Positions 37,069 to 46,918 of a DNA stretch of 64,000 nt are shown piece by piece (positions within the stretch are counted from its first letter, which is position 1; each line of letters starts with the position of its first letter). Source of the DNA: Aulosira sp. FACHB-615 (lineage in GTDB: Bacteria > Cyanobacteriota > Cyanobacteriia > Cyanobacteriales > Nostocaceae); contig NZ_JACJSE010000014.1 in the NCBI RefSeq assembly GCF_014698045.1, positions 82,602-146,601 on the forward strand, read 5' to 3'. The notes beneath the pieces are model-generated. The model was not told the origin of the DNA. It worked only from the letters and a program-made list of their open reading frames with translations, and searched no databases. Made by a program: the position numbers and the translations under genes.

Positions 37069-38487
37069 GTGTTCAAGAAAGTTTTGACGATCGCGGTTCT
37101 TTCGATATTCCTGTTAGGATGGCCGCTCATAGGTAGTGCTTACGCCCAAACATCAGCAGCCACACCACCTGCGGCTGATACAGGAGATACAGCTTTTATG
37201 CTGGTATCATCAGCACTGGTTTTGTTGATGACACCAGGATTAGCGTTTTTTTACGGTGGATTTGTGCGATCGCGCAATATCCTCAACACCTTAATGATGA
37301 GCTTTGTGTTGATGGCAATTGTGGGTGTTACCTGGGTTTTGTGGGGCTATAGCTTGGCATTTGCACCAGGAAACGCGATTATCGGTGGTTTACAATGGCT
37401 GGGGTTAAATGGTGTCGGGTTAGAAACAACAAATTATCTCCAAGGTTCCGAACCACAAGAAGTAGTTTCTTATGCTCCGACAATTCCCCATCAGGCATAC
37501 ATGATTTATCAAGCCATGTTTGCCATTATCACCCCAGCCTTGATTTCTGGTGCGATCGCGGAACGGATGAGTTTCCGCGCTTACAGTTTGTTTGTCTTAC
37601 TTTGGTCAACCTTTATTTATAGCCCCCTGGCTCACATGGTTTGGGCTAAAGGTGGATTTCTCGGCTTATACGGTGGTTTAGGCGCTCTTGACTTTGCTGG
37701 TGGTACAGTCGTTCACATTAGTTCTGGTGTATCGGCCTTAGTCGCTGCAATTGTTCTCGGCCCCCGCAAAACTCACCCCGACCGCCTCAGCCCGCCTCAC
37801 AACGTACCTTTTATTTTATTAGGTGCTGGCTTGCTGTGGTTTGGTTGGTTTGGGTTCAATGCTGGTAGTGCTTTATCTATTGCTAGTGGAACTTCTGGTG
37901 ATGTAGCGACAAACGTAGCAACTACAGCCTTTGTCGCTACTAATACCTCTGCTGCTGCGGGTGCGTTGATGTGGCTGCTTTTAGAAGCATTTCTCCGGGG
38001 TAAACCCACAGCCGTAGGTGCAGCCACAGGTGCAGTTGCAGGTCTGGTTGGTATTACTCCCGCCGCCGGATTTGTTACTCCGTTAGCTGCGATTTTAATT
38101 GGTTTTATTACTGCTACTGTATGCTTCTATGCCGTCAGTTTCAAACATAAACTCCAAGTTGACGATGCCTTAGATACTTATCCTGTACATGGTGTAGGTG
38201 GTACAGTCGGAGCAATCTTAACCGCTATTTTTGCCACAAGCCAGGTTAATTCCGCAGGTAAAGATGGTGTACTCAAAGGTAACTTTGGTGAACTAGGAGT
38301 AGAACTAGTAGCAATTGTAGTTGCTTATGCGATCGCCGCAGTTGGTACATTTATTATTCTCAAAGTAATCGATGCTACCATTGGTTTGCGTGTTAAAGAA
38401 GAAACGGAAATTCAAGGTTTGGATATCAACGAACACGGTGAGGAAGGTTACAACTCTGAATTTGGTGGGGATAGACCTATTTCTTAA
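37069..38487 (+). CDS. amt: Ammonium transporter (Amt), second copy
   Basis: A protein of about 472 residues. From the GTG at 37069 (AAGGGA 9 nt upstream) it begins with a clear signal peptide (FKKVLTIAVLSIFLLGWPLIG, then SAYAQT). A TTG at 37039 would add 10 residues but has no Shine-Dalgarno. Eleven membrane segments follow. GTVVHISSGVSALVAA and DTYPVHGVGGTVGA carry the two pore His residues. The C-terminal TEIQGLDINEHGEEGY is the regulatory tail. It differs clearly from the first amt protein (shared fold, different loops), so the two are paralogues, not a duplication. Confidence 0.92.
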   Translation: MFKKVLTIAVLSIFLLGWPLIGSAYAQTSAATPPAADTGDTAFMLVSSALVLLMTPGLAFFYGGFVRSRNILNTLMMSFVLMAIVGVTWVLWGYSLAFAPGNAIIGGLQWLGLNGVGLETTNYLQGSEPQEVVSYAPTIPHQAYMIYQAMFAIITPALISGAIAERMSFRAYSLFVLLWSTFIYSPLAHMVWAKGGFLGLYGGLGALDFAGGTVVHISSGVSALVAAIVLGPRKTHPDRLSPPHNVPFILLGAGLLWFGWFGFNAGSALSIASGTSGDVATNVATTAFVATNTSAAAGALMWLLLEAFLRGKPTAVGAATGAVAGLVGITPAAGFVTPLAAILIGFITATVCFYAVSFKHKLQVDDALDTYPVHGVGGTVGAILTAIFATSQVNSAGKDGVLKGNFGELGVELVAIVVAYAIAAVGTFIILKVIDATIGLRVKEETEIQGLDINEHGEEGYNSEFGGDRPIS

Positions 38488-38611
38488 TTCCCCAACAGTT
38501 TGCTCATCTCCGCAGATAGTGGTCAATGTAAAAGCAATTACTAAATATAGTGTGACTTTTGCGAACTAGCGGATAAAATTTGAGTCAAATTATTGGCAAA
38601 TTTCGCTAGTC

Positions 38612-39430
38612 GTGACCACTTCTGCAAAAACCTTCCCCACTTGGGCATTGTTATCGTTGGCAACCAACGGCATACTGATGTTGGCGGTCATCCTGCTAAT
38701 TTTGCAAAAGCAGAGATTGACCGCCGTTTTTGGTGGTTCGCCGTCACAGCAAACAATCAATACATCCCAAACTGTCGCACCAGAGTTAGGCCGTCATCAT
38801 CAACTTAATTACCAACAGTGGTTAGATATTCTTAAACAAGAAGCTCAAGCTGCTACTGAAAAAAATCCTGAGCATTTAAGTATCTTGGTGGGAGACTCTA
38901 TCAGCCTCTGGTTCCCCACAGAATTATTACCAGAAAATCGATATTGGCTAAATCAAGCAGTTTCTGGCGAAAACAGTACAGGACTCTTAAAAAGATTAGA
39001 TATATTTGATAGCACTAAACCAGAGGTGATTTTTGTCATGATTGGCATTAATGACCTCATTCGGGGAGAAAGTGATGAAGTGATTTTAGAGAATCTGCGG
39101 CAAATTATCAGATACCTCCGCAAAACTCATCCCACAGCCAAAATAGTTGTTCAGTCGATTTTGCCACATGGCGCAGAAGAAGCCACCTGGGAAGGACGAG
39201 ACAAACTTTTAACTATTCCTAATAGTCGCATTCGCTTATTAAATGAACAATTACAACGTATAGCCACTAGACGTAAGGCAAAATATCTCGATTTATATTC
39301 CTTATTTGCTAATCAACAAGGTAATCTCCGCCCGGAACTTTCCACAGATGGTTTACATCTCAGTCCTGCCGGCTATCTGGTTTGGCGGACTGCATTGCAG
39401 ATTTATACTACATCGGGGAGTGGAGAGTAG
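38612..39430 (+). CDS. Membrane-anchored SGNH/GDSL hydrolase
   Basis: A 272-residue protein starting at GTG. One hydrophobic helix (about residues 11-31) anchors it. The SGNH blocks are visible: ILVGDSIS (near 88-95), then the loop [16 protein letters not shown] (near 145) and [10 protein letters not shown] near the C-terminus with the catalytic Asp/His pair. It is an esterase or lipase of the GDSL type acting outside the membrane. The substrate is not known. It precedes ispH by 101 bp. Confidence 0.85.
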   Translation: MTTSAKTFPTWALLSLATNGILMLAVILLILQKQRLTAVFGGSPSQQTINTSQTVAPELGRHHQLNYQQWLDILKQEAQAATEKNPEHLSILVGDSISLWFPTELLPENRYWLNQAVSGENSTGLLKRLDIFDSTKPEVIFVMIGINDLIRGESDEVILENLRQIIRYLRKTHPTAKIVVQSILPHGAEEATWEGRDKLLTIPNSRIRLLNEQLQRIATRRKAKYLDLYSLFANQQGNLRPELSTDGLHLSPAGYLVWRTALQIYTTSGSGE

Positions 39431-39531
39431 GGAGTGGGGAGTGGGGGAAAATTTTAGACTTTACACTTCATACTTCTAAATTTGGTCTTCACGCGCGAAA
39501 ATCAGAAGGAGGAGACACCACAGAGTTAAAC

Positions 39532-40725
39532 ATGGATACAAAAGCTTTTAAACGTTCACTCCAACATTCAGAAAATTACAATCGCAAGGGGTTTGGCCAT
39601 CAAGCCGAAGTCACAACCCAGTTGCAATCTGAGTATCACAGCAGTTTGATTCAAGAAATCCGCGATCGCAATTACAGTCTGCAACGGGGTGATGTTACCA
39701 TCCGGTTAGCCCAAGCTTTTGGGTTTTGCTGGGGTGTAGAACGCGCTGTTGCAATGGCTTACGAAACTCGTCAGCACTTCCCCACCGAACGTATATGGAT
39801 TACTAACGAAATTATCCATAATCCTTCTGTGAATCAGCGAATGCAGGAAATGGAAGTAAAATTCATTCCTGTAGAAACAGGCAAAAAAGACTTTTCGGTG
39901 GTGGACAACAACGATGTAGTTATCCTACCTGCATTTGGAGCCAGCGTTCAAGAAATGCAGATATTACACGATAAAGGCTGCAAAATAGTTGATACAACTT
40001 GTCCTTGGGTATCTAAAGTTTGGAATACCGTGGAAAAGCATAAAAAAATCGATTACACCTCCATTATTCACGGCAAATATAAACATGAAGAAACAGTTGC
40101 AACTAGTTCCTTTGCTGGCAAATATTTAATTGTCCTAAATTTAAAAGAAGCACAATATGTTGCTGACTACATTTTAAATGGTGGTAATCGAGAAGAATTT
40201 TTGCAAAAATTTGCTAAAGCTTGTTCTGCTGGTTTTGACCCAGATCAAGATTTAGAACGGGTGGGAATTGCTAACCAAACTACTATGTTAAAAGGGGAAA
40301 CTGAGCAGCTTGGTAAATTGTTTGAACGGACGATGATGCAGAAATATGGCCCCGACCAGTTAAACGAGCATTTTCAAAGCTTTAATACCATCTGTGATGC
40401 TACCCAAGAACGACAAGATGCCATGTTGGAATTAGTACAACATGAATTAGATTTAATGGTGGTAATTGGTGGGTTTAACTCATCAAATACTACGCAATTA
40501 CAACAAATTGCCTTTGAAAAGGGTATTCCTTCTTACCATATTGATTCCGTAGAACGAATTAAATCTGGTGACGCTATTGAACATCGCCAGTTAAATGGAG
40601 AATTAGCGATCGCCGAAAATTGGCTACCAGCAGGTAAAATCGTCGTCGGTGTGACTTCTGGCGCATCCACCCCCGATAAAGTCGTTGAAGATGTAATCGA
40701 AAAGATTTTCAGCCTCAAAGCTTAA
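39532..40725 (+). CDS. ispH: 4-Hydroxy-3-methylbut-2-enyl diphosphate reductase
   Basis: A protein of about 397 residues, the last enzyme of the MEP isoprenoid pathway. The three Fe-S cluster Cys residues are in [22 protein letters not shown] and [11 protein letters not shown]. It is longer than E. coli IspH (about 316), as is normal for the cyanobacterial/plant type. ATG 39532 is chosen because the upstream extension reads through a G-rich repeat (39415-39450), and an AGGAGG lies about 20 nt before the ATG. Confidence 0.95.
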   Translation: MDTKAFKRSLQHSENYNRKGFGHQAEVTTQLQSEYHSSLIQEIRDRNYSLQRGDVTIRLAQAFGFCWGVERAVAMAYETRQHFPTERIWITNEIIHNPSVNQRMQEMEVKFIPVETGKKDFSVVDNNDVVILPAFGASVQEMQILHDKGCKIVDTTCPWVSKVWNTVEKHKKIDYTSIIHGKYKHEETVATSSFAGKYLIVLNLKEAQYVADYILNGGNREEFLQKFAKACSAGFDPDQDLERVGIANQTTMLKGETEQLGKLFERTMMQKYGPDQLNEHFQSFNTICDATQERQDAMLELVQHELDLMVVIGGFNSSNTTQLQQIAFEKGIPSYHIDSVERIKSGDAIEHRQLNGELAIAENWLPAGKIVVGVTSGASTPDKVVEDVIEKIFSLKA

Positions 40726-40743
40726 AATTGTTGGACTGACTGT

Positions 40744-40870
40744 TGAGAATGGGTGTAGGGGTTTTGAAAACCTACACCCTGCTTACTGAGCGCAGCGCCG
40801 CCCTGAGCCTGTCGTTCGCGTAGCGTCTCCGGCAGGAGAAGGGTCGAAGTACACCCCTATACCCCTAAAC
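40744..40870. repeat. Foldback repeat between ispH and next gene
   Basis: GGGTGTAGGGGTTTTGAAAACCTACACCC forms one hairpin, and a GC-rich block (CGCAGCGCCGCCCTGAGCC...) with TACACCCCTATACCCC forms another. The sequence resembles the elements at 2239-2536 and 46073-46170. No gene is present. Confidence 0.5.
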
Positions 40871-40883
40871 CCTTCTTCAATAC

Positions 40884-41264
40884 CTATCTTGTATTTTCAT
40901 CTACACTGTTGGCGCTGCGTTTAGCTGTATCAGGATAAACTGAACCCCATTGTTTAACAGCCTCTGCTGATTCTTTCGCAATTCTTTCAGCGCGTTTACC
41001 AGGGTCATTTTCAGTTTGACGAGCTTCTCTGTTCCACTCACCAGTAGTTTTTGGTCTATCAGCCTTATCCTGATGTACAACTCTATCAAGCTCTCTAGTG
41101 ACAGCTTTGGTGTTACCACGCTCAATATTAGCGTTTGTCGTCAAGACTAAAAATCCTACTAATACTACAGCGACAAACTGCTTTACCTGAAATTGATTTA
41201 ACAGGGAATTAATACGAGAAAATACCTGAGAAATTAAATGTATCATGACCGGACTGTACTCCAT
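40884..41264 (-). CDS. Small exported or membrane hypothetical protein
   Basis: A protein of about 126 residues. A hydrophobic segment (FVAVVLVGFLVLTTNA, about 30-45) is followed by a charged hydrophilic tail rich in Arg, Glu, Lys and Thr (TRELDRVVHQDKADRPKTT...). It could be a signal peptide or a single anchor. Two start codons are possible, 41264 and 41246. I do not recognise a family. It is flanked by repeats and a helicase gene on the same strand. Confidence 0.55.
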   Translation of the reverse strand: MEYSPVMIHLISQVFSRINSLLNQFQVKQFVAVVLVGFLVLTTNANIERGNTKAVTRELDRVVHQDKADRPKTTGEWNREARQTENDPGKRAERIAKESAEAVKQWGSVYPDTAKRSANSVDENTR

Positions 41265-41495
41265 TATCTTGAGGTTTTTGGAGTTAATTGGCTGACTTTA
41301 AATATAAGTTAGTGATGAAATTGAGCTAAAATCTCACCTATTTTGAAACCAATCAACTTTATCCAAGACATATCAAGACTATCTGTAACAAAGGTAAAGA
41401 TTCCTCTAGCAGAAGTCAGAGCTTGATTTCTAGGAGAGTATATTTAATGTTTTACATTCCGACATCTGAATTGTTTTATTTAAAAAACATCTATC

Positions 41496-43682
41496 TTAAG
41501 TGCGATCGCATTCCGTAACTTGCCAAAGAGCAACTTGCTGTCTGAGTTCTTCTATATCTAAATAATCATAAGCGAAAGCTTTGCGTAATAAAGCATGGGG
41601 AATAAATTCATCATATTTTTGCATTTCTGGAGCTTCGGCTGTACTGATTAAATCTTCGGCGGAAATTCTTTGCTCACACAAAGAAGCAATTTCTGATTGC
41701 AGATATTTCAGCTTACCTTTGCCTAATTTCAAAATCATATAATAAGGGTTCATTCCACCCATACTACTAATTTCTAAAGATTCTCGACAAAAAGCATTCA
41801 GAAATCTTTCTAAAGTGCGATAAGCTACTGTTCCCATCCAAGGGAAAATACAACATTTATTTTTATCTAATGGCAATATATAAGATTTCGCTAATCCAGC
41901 AGACTGAAATAATTCTCTAACTGTTTTTAGGCGTTGTTGAGCATTTTTTTGTAAATAGCTATATTCAACATCTTCTATTAAAACCTGTCGCATTCGTTGT
42001 AAAATTTTAGTATGAATAGTACCGCCACCACCACGCCAATAAACAGTCGCTTTACCATCTACCTGTTTAGCTAAAACTAACTTTTTTTTAAAATCAACTT
42101 CTAAAACTTCCCAAGTGCGACCAGCTAAACCAAATTGATTCCCCACAGGTGGCGGTGTCACAATACTACCAATTTCTGTTGTGCCTTGCTTTACGGTATA
42201 TTCTTGATTGTCAGCAAACACAGCATAAAATTGAAATCTTCCGACTATCTTTTCCCCAGTCAAACCGATAATTAATTTACCTTGCTCAGTTTGTTGAATA
42301 TGACCAATATCAATTAAATAACGTAACAACAATTTAAAATCGGCTGGAGAAATTGCCGCAAAAGGTGGCATATTTAAAACTTGTTTAGCTAAATTCGCTG
42401 GGGATAATTCTCCTGCCGCTAATAAAATACTCATTGTCTGATGATAAAGCAAACTCAAAGGATATTTTGGCGGCTTTATCGGCTCAATCCAGCGTTCCTC
42501 TAAATACAGTTGAATAATGGCAATACACTGTAAAAGTTGCCAGGGAATTTGCTCAGGCAGATATGCTTCCGATAAAGGTTCATCTTCAGCACAAACAAAG
42601 CGCATATCCGCCGTTTCACCTCTTCTTCCAACCCGTCCCAACCTTTGTAAAAAACTAGCTACAGACAAAGGTGATTCTAACTGAATGACTCGCTCTAAAT
42701 TACCAATATCGATACCTAATTCTAAGGTAAGTGTTGCCGCAGTTACAGCAGGGTAATGGGGTTCTTGCATAGCTTTTTCCGCAGCTTGGCGCAAACTAGC
42801 TGAGATACTCCCGTGATGGACATGATAAATATCTGCTTGTGCTTGTGCTTGAGCAATTTGCCGCAGGGAAGCAATTACAGATTCAGTTTGAGTGCGGTTA
42901 TTCGCAAATATCAGACATTTTTTATTTTGGCTAAGATTAAAAAGATAATTATCATATATTTCCGATGAATTAATATCATCACGAATATAAAAATGTTCGA
43001 CAGCCAGTTTAATTTGACGTTTACCAGCTTCAATTTTAGGAGTAATTACTTGTTTATCAGTTCCCGAACGTAGCCATTCTTCCGCCATTGAATAATCACC
43101 AAGAGTAGCTGATAAACCAATACGCCTGGGTTGTGATTGAATTGCATTGGCTAAACGCTGCAATTGACAAATAATCTGACAACCACGTTCCGAACCCATA
43201 AAGGCATGAATTTCATCAATGATGACAAATTTTAAATCTCCAAACAAACGCACTAAATCATGATGTTTATTTATTAATAAACTCTCTAAAGATTCTGGCG
43301 TAATTTGAAGAATGCCTTGAGGCTTTTTTAAAAGCTGATTTTTGCGACTTTGAGCCACATCACCATGCCAATGATAAACAGGAATATCTGCTGTTTTAAG
43401 TAAGCCATTGAGGCGTTCAAATTGGTCATTAATTAAAGCTTTGATTGGGCCGATATATAATGCACCAATTGTATTAGTAGGATAATTATGTAATACAGTT
43501 AAAACTGGTAGAAATGCTGCTTCTGTTTTTCCGGCCGCCGTGGCTGCTGCTACTAACAAATGAGCATCAGTGTCAAAAATCACTTCACAAGCAGCAATTT
43601 GCACTGGTCGTAATTCAGTCCAGTTGTGATGGTAGATATATTCTTGAATGAAGGGTGCAAGTCGGTTAAAGGCATTAGTCAT
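41496..43682 (-). CDS. DEAD/DEAH-box helicase, Lhr-like
   Basis: A 728-residue superfamily 2 helicase. Motif I AATAAGKTEA lies near residues 46-55, motif II DEIH near residue 161, motif III SATLG near 197, and motif VI with QRLGRVGRRG near 345-354. Downstream comes a winged-helix-like region and a C-terminal domain as in Lhr-family proteins, which take part in RNA or DNA unwinding and repair. It is shorter than canonical Lhr (about 1400). It stands alone. Its substrate in cyanobacteria is not known. Confidence 0.88.
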   Translation of the reverse strand: MTNAFNRLAPFIQEYIYHHNWTELRPVQIAACEVIFDTDAHLLVAAATAAGKTEAAFLPVLTVLHNYPTNTIGALYIGPIKALINDQFERLNGLLKTADIPVYHWHGDVAQSRKNQLLKKPQGILQITPESLESLLINKHHDLVRLFGDLKFVIIDEIHAFMGSERGCQIICQLQRLANAIQSQPRRIGLSATLGDYSMAEEWLRSGTDKQVITPKIEAGKRQIKLAVEHFYIRDDINSSEIYDNYLFNLSQNKKCLIFANNRTQTESVIASLRQIAQAQAQADIYHVHHGSISASLRQAAEKAMQEPHYPAVTAATLTLELGIDIGNLERVIQLESPLSVASFLQRLGRVGRRGETADMRFVCAEDEPLSEAYLPEQIPWQLLQCIAIIQLYLEERWIEPIKPPKYPLSLLYHQTMSILLAAGELSPANLAKQVLNMPPFAAISPADFKLLLRYLIDIGHIQQTEQGKLIIGLTGEKIVGRFQFYAVFADNQEYTVKQGTTEIGSIVTPPPVGNQFGLAGRTWEVLEVDFKKKLVLAKQVDGKATVYWRGGGGTIHTKILQRMRQVLIEDVEYSYLQKNAQQRLKTVRELFQSAGLAKSYILPLDKNKCCIFPWMGTVAYRTLERFLNAFCRESLEISSMGGMNPYYMILKLGKGKLKYLQSEIASLCEQRISAEDLISTAEAPEMQKYDEFIPHALLRKAFAYDYLDIEELRQQVALWQVTECDRT

Positions 43683-43772
43683 GGTGAGTGTTCAGGCTGA
43701 AAATCATACTATCTTTTAGCACAGAACACCCACTCTGTTGAAATTAAGAGAAATTTAGATATTGAACAAGTG

Positions 43773-44097
43773 TTAAACTGATGCACTTAATAAAAACAGA
43801 ATATACTGATTTAAACTGACATTTTCTTGTTCAGATGCTTCAGCTAAACTGACGATGTAGAGATTTTGGCATTCTCAGAAGTAGCTTACCACTGTATTTA
43901 TCATCAGTGATAGGTAAAGGGATTTCGTCTCCAGCTTCATAAGCCGTTTCAATCCATAATTCTCTGGCTTCATTAATATTTTCCATCGTTTCTTCTATTG
44001 TTTCACCTTGGCTGAGACATCCAGGTAAATCTTTAATTTGAGCAACATATCCTCCTTCAGAGTCAGGATAAAGTATGATGGAATACTTCAAATTCAA
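43773..44097 (-). pseudogene. hicB: HicB-type antitoxin, frameshifted near C-terminus
   Basis: The N-terminal part (reading YSIILYPDSEGGYVAQIKDL) is a good HicB-fold antitoxin, 85 residues from TTG 44097. It stops at a TGA at 43840-43842 right after MPKSLHRQ. Reading on in the next frame from 43846 gives LAEASEQENVSLNQYILFLL to a TAA at 43773-43775, the C-terminal helix that HicB proteins normally carry. One extra A in the run AAA (43846-43848, plus strand) accounts for the shift. Without it the protein would be about 107 residues, the usual length. Confidence 0.8.
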
Positions 44098-44105
44098 ATA
44101 GTACT

Positions 44106-44186
44106 CTAAAAAAGGCGCAAATCCTCAAACGTGACCTCTGGTGGTCGGTTGAGAAATTGCTTAATCAATTTTTTTAACTTGCTTAT
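44106..44186 (-). pseudogene. hicA: HicA toxin remnant (N-terminal 26 codons)
   Basis: Directly upstream of hicB in the same direction, a 27-codon frame reads ISKLKKLIKQFLNRPPEV and then TFEDLRLF before a stop at 44106-44108. This resembles the start of HicA toxins (LIxxFLxRPPEVxFxDxxxLL). The first codon is ATA where ATG would be expected, and the rest of the roughly 60-residue toxin is missing. The next frame resumes directly at the HicB start. The toxin is therefore deleted and inactive. Confidence 0.6.
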
Positions 44187-44395
44187 TGAGCAATAGTAAT
44201 ATATATAGTATCATAACTCATTTTTGATTTTTTAACGAATTGCCAAAAACAAAAAGGAAGATAAGAATAATTATTTAGTTCGATTTTAGAGAGTTTTAAT
44301 ACTAGTAAATAAGGGGATAAAATTTAATTTATTTAAATTAATATAAGTTTTTCAAATATCGCTATTATAAACATATTATTTTGGTTAACTCAAAC

Positions 44396-44866
44396 ATGAA
44401 ATTAAATATTGAACAAAAGCTTTGGAATCTAGGTAAAGAGAATGAATCATATACAAAAGAAGATTTTTATGAAATTATCGATGCTCTATTGGATGATTTT
44501 CAGGAGTTTATGGGTCATAATTTTAAACGCGATACAGAAATTTATTTAGATACGAAAAAACTGCATTCTCCTTCATTTTGTCGATGGATGTGGACAATGG
44601 AAACAGAAAAATCTCCCCTATCTACAGTTTGGTTAGCTGTGATAGGCGGTGATATGGTTGGTACTGAAAATGGAGACAATGTTTTTCATGTTAGCCTGAC
44701 GCTATTTTTGTTTGACGCTATTAGTAAAAAGCGCCTGTGTCTTACAACAGGTGAAAGTGTCATTGAGTTTGTTTTTGAAAGACAATCTAATAGTCGTGGA
44801 TGTTGGCGTAGTTTTGGGTGGTGTAAAGATGAATGGGGAGAGTGGGAAGATATTAAATATGAATAG
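44396..44866 (+). CDS. Hypothetical protein
   Basis: A protein of about 156 residues starting MKLNIEQKLWNLGKENESYTKE. It is alpha-helical in its first 45 residues, then contains beta-rich segments with several Trp (WMWTMETE, STVWLAVIGGDMVG, CWRSFGWCKDEWGEW). There is no signal or membrane segment and no recognised family. Its acidic, Trp-rich character recalls small immunity or accessory proteins but this is only an impression. It has low GC and lies between the decayed hicAB and a tRNA gene, which suggests acquired DNA. ATG 44396 is preferred to TTG 44381. Confidence 0.5.
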   Translation: MKLNIEQKLWNLGKENESYTKEDFYEIIDALLDDFQEFMGHNFKRDTEIYLDTKKLHSPSFCRWMWTMETEKSPLSTVWLAVIGGDMVGTENGDNVFHVSLTLFLFDAISKKRLCLTTGESVIEFVFERQSNSRGCWRSFGWCKDEWGEWEDIKYE

Positions 44867-45098
44867 TGTATTTATCAATCTATAGACTTTCCTAGTCTAA
44901 TGAAGTAGACTACATTAAATAAAGCTGTCTAACTACTTATTGTCCTGTCAAAAAGTAGAAACGCTTAGTTTTTAGCTCTCCTGTCGGCGTAATAATAGGG
45001 TGGAAAAAACTAATTGGAGACTGCTGTTAGAGTTATTTATCTGCACTGAACGCCTAGGGGCAATACTTTAAGATTTTTGAGATTCCATAAGCTAATTG

Positions 45099-45137
45099 AC
45101 TGGGGTAAAAACCTTTGCCTGACATTTTTACCCCAGT
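45099..45137. other. Perfect 13-bp inverted repeat
   Basis: ACTGGGGTAAAAA (45099-45111) and TTTTTACCCCAGT (45125-45137) are exact inverse copies around a 13-nt loop. There is no T tract beyond the stem. It may be a transcription end structure or part of a mobile element scar at the tRNA gene. Confidence 0.4.
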
Positions 45138-45201
45138 TGTTTCCCCAAAATAACCCCAAAAATGGTTGAAGGCTTTGAAAATTAAACCTTGAACGCTAAA
45201 C

Positions 45202-45222
45202 AAAAAAGGGCTTGAAAGCCCC
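45202..45222 (-). terminator. Terminator of tRNA-Cys
   Basis: On the minus strand GGGGCTTTCAAGCCC is followed by TTTTTTG. The hairpin GGGCTT/AAGCCC with a 2-nt loop and T tract is 20 bp downstream of the tRNA 3' end. Confidence 0.8.
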
Positions 45223-45242
45223 ATAACCTTGATATTCTTAAA

Positions 45243-45314
<72 letters not shown>

Positions 45315-45611
45315 GCATCCACCATTAACTATTATAGCAGTATTTTATCAAAATTGAAAGGGTTCCCAGCAGCAATCAGTCAAGAATAAGAAGATTGGAC
45401 GTTTTGCGGATTTGTCGCTGACAATTATCAATTATTTATTTTTATTGAAATGAAAAATAAAAACAATTGCTCTTATTGATAAAGCTGATTTACAGTGAGA
45501 TTAAGCCTTTAAATATCAAAGTTGTGTGATCAGTTTTGCTCAGGATGAACTGAGTCAAGTAAAGTCAACAACTTGAAAAGCTTGAGGTGTGAATTTAAAA
45601 ATCTTACGCCT

Positions 45612-46049
45612 GTGGAAATCTCTAACAAATCGGAATATGCTCTTTTAGCTCTGTTGGAGTTGGCATCTTGCTACTCCAGTGGTGAGTCTTTGCAAATTCG
45701 ACAGATGGCAGAGTTACAAAATATACCAATTCGTTATCTAGAACAATTACTGGCAACTTTGAGGCGTGGAGGAATCATTAAGAGTATTCGCGGCGCGAAA
45801 GGTGGATATGTTTTGGCACGCGACCCACGTAAAATTACTATATTAGATTGTATTACTTGTATTGAAGGATTGGATGCGATCGCTCCAGCATCCAGTCAAA
45901 ATGCTCAAAACACAGAAACTCAGGTAATTCAGGAAGTTTGGCAAGAAGCTTGTCAAGCTGCCAATGCTGTTTTACAACAAAATACGCTACAAGATTTGTG
46001 CGAACGGCGAAATATCCACAAGCAGAAAGACCTGATGTACTATATCTAG
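45612..46049 (+). CDS. Rrf2-family transcriptional regulator
   Basis: A protein of about 145 residues, starting at GTG 45612 where Rrf2 members typically start (the M-E-I-S-N-K-S-E-Y-A-L-L-A-L-L-E-L core). An upstream TTG at 45573 would add 13 residues. The winged helix contains the IPIRYLEQLLATLRRGGIIKSIRGAKGGY recognition region. Three or four Cys residues occur (DCITC, EAC, LC) but not in the IscR spacing, so a cluster is not assumed. Related Rrf2 proteins control cysteine, iron-sulfur or nitrosative stress genes. The target is unknown. Confidence 0.88.
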   Translation: MEISNKSEYALLALLELASCYSSGESLQIRQMAELQNIPIRYLEQLLATLRRGGIIKSIRGAKGGYVLARDPRKITILDCITCIEGLDAIAPASSQNAQNTETQVIQEVWQEACQAANAVLQQNTLQDLCERRNIHKQKDLMYYI

Positions 46050-46072
46050 ATTTAAGAAAGTAGTCGATAAAA

Positions 46073-46170
46073 ACTGGGTGTAGGGGGATGAGGGTGTAAG
46101 GGTTTTAGATACATACACCCCTACACCTTTGCCAAAACCCTTAATTGCTCGTTTTTGTGCGTAAGTCCTA
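46073..46170. repeat. Partial copy of TAGGACTTACGC repeat
   Basis: The block has GGGTGTAGGGG, a G/C-rich foldback and the right end GCGTAAGTCCTA at 46159-46170. It lacks the left TAGGACTTACGC end seen at 2239. It lies directly against the next gene's stop codon. Confidence 0.6.
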
Positions 46171-46171
46171 G

Positions 46172-46609
46172 TTATCTAGGCTTTTTTTGTTGCGAAATTG
46201 AAAGAGTGTAGTTATGCTGCTCTGGAGATAATTGCCCTACATACAGTAAGTACTTGCCAGCTTGCCAGTAACCGGATAACTCTGGCTTGCTTTGGGAGTA
46301 GTTATCTGCTAACACACAAAAGCGTCCGCTAGGGCCGTCAATGAGTAATGTTGGCTGTCCAGGACTGTCAACAGTTAAGCGCATATAAGGCATTGACTCT
46401 GTGACTTGAATAATTTGACTAGGGACAGTAGAAATATTTCCGCAGTTACTTTGGACAGTTCCTCCAGACTTACCTGTTAACACTAGGGGGTCTGATTTGA
46501 GTTTGGCGGGAATTGGAATTGATGGTGCTTCTGCCAAGTTAGGCTGGATAATTCCCATACTCAGTACAACAGCGACGGGAACAATTTGCCATAGCCTCAG
46601 AGTTTTCAT
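46172..46609 (-). CDS. Exported hypothetical protein
   Basis: A 145-residue protein with a signal peptide (RLWQIVPVAVVLSMGIIQ, cut near Ala27). The mature part is beta-rich, with two Cys (NC and FC) that may form a disulfide, and segments ESMPYMRLTVDS and SGYWQAGKYLLYVGQL. The fold resembles a pre-peptidase C-terminal type beta-sandwich but I cannot be certain. It is probably periplasmic or outer-surface. The stop codon abuts a repeat. Confidence 0.6.
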   Translation of the reverse strand: MKTLRLWQIVPVAVVLSMGIIQPNLAEAPSIPIPAKLKSDPLVLTGKSGGTVQSNCGNISTVPSQIIQVTESMPYMRLTVDSPGQPTLLIDGPSGRFCVLADNYSQSKPELSGYWQAGKYLLYVGQLSPEQHNYTLSISQQKKPR

Positions 46610-46918
46610 ATTCTTTTATGCTCCCGACTATTTGTAGAGCGATTATTGATATAAATAGTCTGAATTAAGAGACGATAGCAATCCCTCAGTGTTCCTAAAA
46701 CGAAGTATAAAATTTTATTGCTAATCTTGTATGTCTATATGGCTAAATATAAAAAAGAGATGAAGTCATTCGTTCATAGCGTCAAAAATTCTTATTTTTA
46801 GGCATTATCACCCTTGATAAAATCAAACATTCGTTAAAATCACAAACACAACCGGAAAAATTTCGGATATGATTGCTCACCTGTTGAACAAGTGTTTTAG
46901 CAGAGGTAGACAAGATTT
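46610..46918. other. Divergent promoter region
   Basis: 309 bp of AT-rich DNA separate two divergent genes. No repeat, hairpin or small gene is visible. Confidence 0.45.

Larger units (their letters stand above)
44867..45242. other. Intergenic region downstream of tRNA-Cys
   Basis: It contains a perfect 13-bp inverted repeat at 45099-45137 and the tRNA terminator at 45202-45222. A 65-codon minus-strand frame at 45054-45251 overlaps the tRNA terminator and is not believed. No gene is called. Confidence 0.5.
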
